From positions 4,960,001-5,024,000 of the forward strand of contig NZ_CP045809.1 of the NCBI RefSeq assembly GCF_025273675.1: a stretch of DNA of 64,000 nt, given 5' to 3'. The position numbers were made by a program, and so were the translations under genes. Origin of the DNA: Gordonia pseudamarae. Its GTDB lineage: Bacteria; Actinomycetota; Actinomycetes; Mycobacteriales; Mycobacteriaceae. A model generated the notes under the pieces. The model was not told the DNA's origin and made no database searches. It saw only the letters and a program-made list of their open reading frames with translations. This document shows positions 62,312 to 64,000 of this stretch, in pieces; positions within the stretch are counted from its first letter, which is position 1, and each line of letters starts with the position of its first letter.

Positions 62312-62704
62312 TCAACATATTTCGATGTCGCAGCGCATACCAGGCACACGGGACAGCTTCACATCGCGGGTCAGCAGCGGGGCCCGCAGACGCTCGGCCC
62401 GCGCGACGTACGCCGGGTCGCAGGTGCTCACATCCGGACCCAGCTCCCGCATCCGCTCGGAGACCAATGCGAACGGCCAGCGCCTGATAGGAGCCGCCGT
62501 TACCCCGGCGAAGGCGGTCTCGGCGGCGGCGCGATCGAGATGTCCGGTGTTGCGGCGGCGCCGCAGAACATTGACGGCCTCGACGAACAGATGGTCCGCT
62601 GCGTGCAGTGTCGTGCCTTCGAGCCGTCGCGAGATCGTGGGAGAATCGCCAAGATCCAGCCACAGCGATACCAGGACCGACGCTTCGATCACCAGCGCCG
62701 TCAC
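62312..62704 (-). CDS. PIN-domain protein with Asp-to-Glu change at the first catalytic position
   Basis: A 130-residue VapC-like protein. The N-terminal motif is ALVIEASVLVSLWLD where active PIN nucleases have (I/V)-Asp-(A/T)-S; the codon is GAA, so the first catalytic Asp is Glu. The second acidic site (FVEAVNVLRRRR) and the C-terminal CDPAYVARAE and LLTRDVKLS are present. It may be weakened or inactive as an RNase. It is last in a three-gene operon and overlaps the antitoxin gene by 4 nt. Confidence 0.8.
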   Translation of the reverse strand: MTALVIEASVLVSLWLDLGDSPTISRRLEGTTLHAADHLFVEAVNVLRRRRNTGHLDRAAAETAFAGVTAAPIRRWPFALVSERMRELGPDVSTCDPAYVARAERLRAPLLTRDVKLSRVPGMRCDIEIC

Positions 62705-62883
62705 CGACGGTCGGCCTCCAGATCGCCGAGAATGTCGGCGACACCGACCGCAGGATTGGCACTTGCCGATGCTTGAGCATCAGCGAGCCAGTCTTCCATA
62801 GCGGGCTGGTCGGCGAGTCCACGCTCGGCGCAAGGGCGCATCAGAGGAGTTGCGATGCGCTGTTGCCGCACAGGATCGTTCAT
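62701..62883 (-). CDS. Small antitoxin-like protein
   Basis: A 60-residue protein (MNDPVRQQRIATPLMRPCAE to VADILGDLEADRR). Its middle (DWLADAQASASANP) and acidic end could bind the PIN protein, but there is no clear DNA-binding fold. It lies between and overlaps, by 4 nt on each side, an XRE-type gene and the PIN gene. The role is inferred from position. Confidence 0.55.
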   Translation of the reverse strand: MNDPVRQQRIATPLMRPCAERGLADQPAMEDWLADAQASASANPAVGVADILGDLEADRR

Positions 62884-63185
62884 GGAGGACCTCCCATCGC
62901 CTGGTAGTCTGCGTCAGTCACCGATGTGTCTATCCGCGCACCGATGGCGGCCGCGTACCGCCGGATCGTCGACAGGTGCGGATCAGCGCCGAGCCGCTCG
63001 AGATCGACAACCGCAGCGGCCGAACGATTCATCCGCCTGGCCACCTCCTCCCGCGTCAACCCCTTCGCCTTCCGGATCGCGACGAGCGACTCCAACAGGC
63101 GATCATCGTTGGCAGCCAACTGCTCTCGAAGTCCGGTGTGGCGATCGTTGGCGAGTTCGATCTCCAACTCCTCGATCCGGTCCAT
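62880..63185 (-). CDS. XRE-family helix-turn-helix regulator
   Basis: A 101-residue protein with an N-terminal coiled or helical part (RIEELEIELANDRHTGLREQ) and an XRE HTH (KGLTREEVARRMNRSAAAVVDLERLGADPHLSTIRRYAAA). It probably represses its own operon, which continues with the small antitoxin and the PIN protein. An upstream ATG at 63218 exists, but ATG 63185 is preceded 6 nt upstream by TACTGT, a -10-like box, which favours a leaderless start there. Confidence 0.8.
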   Translation of the reverse strand: MDRIEELEIELANDRHTGLREQLAANDDRLLESLVAIRKAKGLTREEVARRMNRSAAAVVDLERLGADPHLSTIRRYAAAIGARIDTSVTDADYQAMGGPP

Positions 63186-63197
63186 CTGGTTACAGTA
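63186..63197 (-). promoter_or_regulatory. Putative leaderless promoter of the XRE-antitoxin-PIN operon
   Basis: On the minus strand TACTGT (63197-63192) is followed by AACCAG and then ATG at 63185. The hexamer fits TANNNT and no Shine-Dalgarno site is present. Confidence 0.45.
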
Positions 63198-63437
63198 TTC
63201 CGGCACGACACCCGCCACCAGCGCTTATTAAAGAGCACCAGATACCTCGCCACACCCGCTATTCGGACGATCAGTGCTCGTATTCAGTACAGATCGTCCG
63301 GCTCGGCAGGTACTGGACGACCTTCGTCGCTGCTATCAGCGACCTCCGGGACATCGGACTTCGACCTCCGCAGCCTGCGACTGGCTCGGGACCCAGCCTC
63401 AGGACCAACACATCAATCGCTCGGCGTGGCAGTAGAC

Positions 63438-63484
63438 TGTCAGCTCCGGTCGAAAAGTGCGCTGCTGTGTCCGGTCGAAAAGTG
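63438..63484. mobile_element. Terminal region of an IS21-type element
   Basis: The 15-mer TCCGGTCGAAAAGTG is repeated at 63445-63459 and 63470-63484, 25 bp apart, directly downstream of an istB gene. Multiple terminal direct repeats and a TGT... end (63438, TGTCAGCTCCGG) are typical of IS21-family ends. The other end lies beyond the window. Confidence 0.65.
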
Positions 63485-63490
63485 AGCAGG

Positions 63491-64000
63491 TTACGGGTTC
63501 GAGTTTGCCTGACGGTCGGCGTCGACGGAAGGCAGTGACTCGATTGCGGTGTGTTTGATGCGGTAGCTGGTGCCTTTGAGGGCGATGACGTCGGCGTGGT
63601 GAACGATCCGATCGATCATGGCCGAGGCGATGGTGGCTTCACCGAACACTTCTCCCCACCGGGAGAACGGCAGGTTGGAGGTCAGAATGATCGACGACTT
63701 CTCGTATCGGCTGGAGACGAGTTGGAAGAACAGGTTGGCAGCTTCGGCATCGAAAGGGATGTAGCCGACTTCGTCGATCACGATCAGTCCGATCCGGCTG
63801 ATCCTCTTGAGTTCTGTGTCGAGTCGCCCGAGTCGGTGGGCCTCGGCCAGCCGGGTGATCCACGCTGTTGCCGAGGCAAACCCGACACGATAGCCGGTAT
63901 GGGCGGCAGCGACGGCCAGCGCCGTCGCGAGATGGGTTTTGCCGGTACCGGGCGGTCCGAGCAGAACGATGTTGTGGGCTTCGGCGAGCCAGCCACCGGC
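63491..64000 (-). CDS. istB: IstB-like ATP-binding protein of an IS21-family element (5' partial)
   Basis: The frame is open from the window edge to TAA at 63491, about 169 codons. It reads LLGPPGTGKTHLATALA (Walker A), LGLIVIDEVGYIPFD-like Walker B (RIGLIVIDEVGYIPFD), then FFQLVSSRYEKSSIILTSNL and DRIVHHADVIALKGTSYR near the end. IstB is the AAA+ helper that selects target DNA for the IstA transposase; istA would lie beyond the window. The C-terminus looks complete, and the terminal repeats start 7 nt after the stop. Confidence 0.92.
   Translation of the reverse strand, partial: AGGWLAEAHNIVLLGPPGTGKTHLATALAVAAAHTGYRVGFASATAWITRLAEAHRLGRLDTELKRISRIGLIVIDEVGYIPFDAEAANLFFQLVSSRYEKSSIILTSNLPFSRWGEVFGEATIASAMIDRIVHHADVIALKGTSYRIKHTAIESLPSVDADRQANSNP

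Overview
The window comes from a high-GC, mycolic-acid-containing actinomycete. It carries the mycolyl-arabinogalactan cell-wall locus in nearly the gene order of the Mycobacterium tuberculosis Rv3790-Rv3811 region. The five tandem emb genes, the LLM oxidoreductase between fadD32 and the Rv3802c-like gene, and the SpoIID/amidase pair suggest Gordonia or a close relative. That genus call is an inference from memory, not from a search.

Left part (1-23.9 kb, plus strand): dprE1 (5' end cut), dprE2 and aftA make DPA and prime galactan. A metallo-hydrolase, a VapBC pair and aroQ are wedged before five consecutive EmbA/B/C-type arabinosyltransferase genes (6258-23802). Their order is C/B-type, A-type, B-type, A-type, B-type, which looks like the usual C-A-B set plus one extra A+B pair. 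Perfect long hairpins follow emb3 and emb5. TACGAT boxes 7-8 nt before GTG starts point to leaderless transcription of emb1, emb2 and emb4.

Middle island (23.9-27.2 kb): two small secreted proteins of unknown function, an IS1380-type transposase remnant, an ATPase remnant with a 9-bp repeat expansion, and one hypothetical gene.

Mycolate part (27.2-49.9 kb, minus strand): accD4, pks13 and fadD32 (mycolic condensation), an LLM oxidoreductase, a Rv3802c-like cutinase-fold lipase, a DUF732 protein, two Ag85-type mycolyltransferases, then aftB, ubiA, a PAP2 phosphatase, glfT2 and glf. Together they make UDP-Galf, galactan, DPA and arabinan caps, and then make and attach mycolates.

Right part (50-64 kb): a SpoIID-domain protein and a divergent PGRP amidase, three more small secreted proteins, then accessory and defence-like genes. 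These are an orphan type I restriction HsdR, an HTH protein, an Rpn-type nuclease, a two-gene unit of a nucleotidyltransferase-like protein and an unknown, an XRE/antitoxin/PIN operon with an altered catalytic residue, and the end of an IS21-type element.

The least expected signals are a 19-bp palindromic promoter motif shared by three unrelated secreted-protein genes 30 kb apart, and a dispersed repeat that occurs both between genes and in frame inside pks13 linkers.
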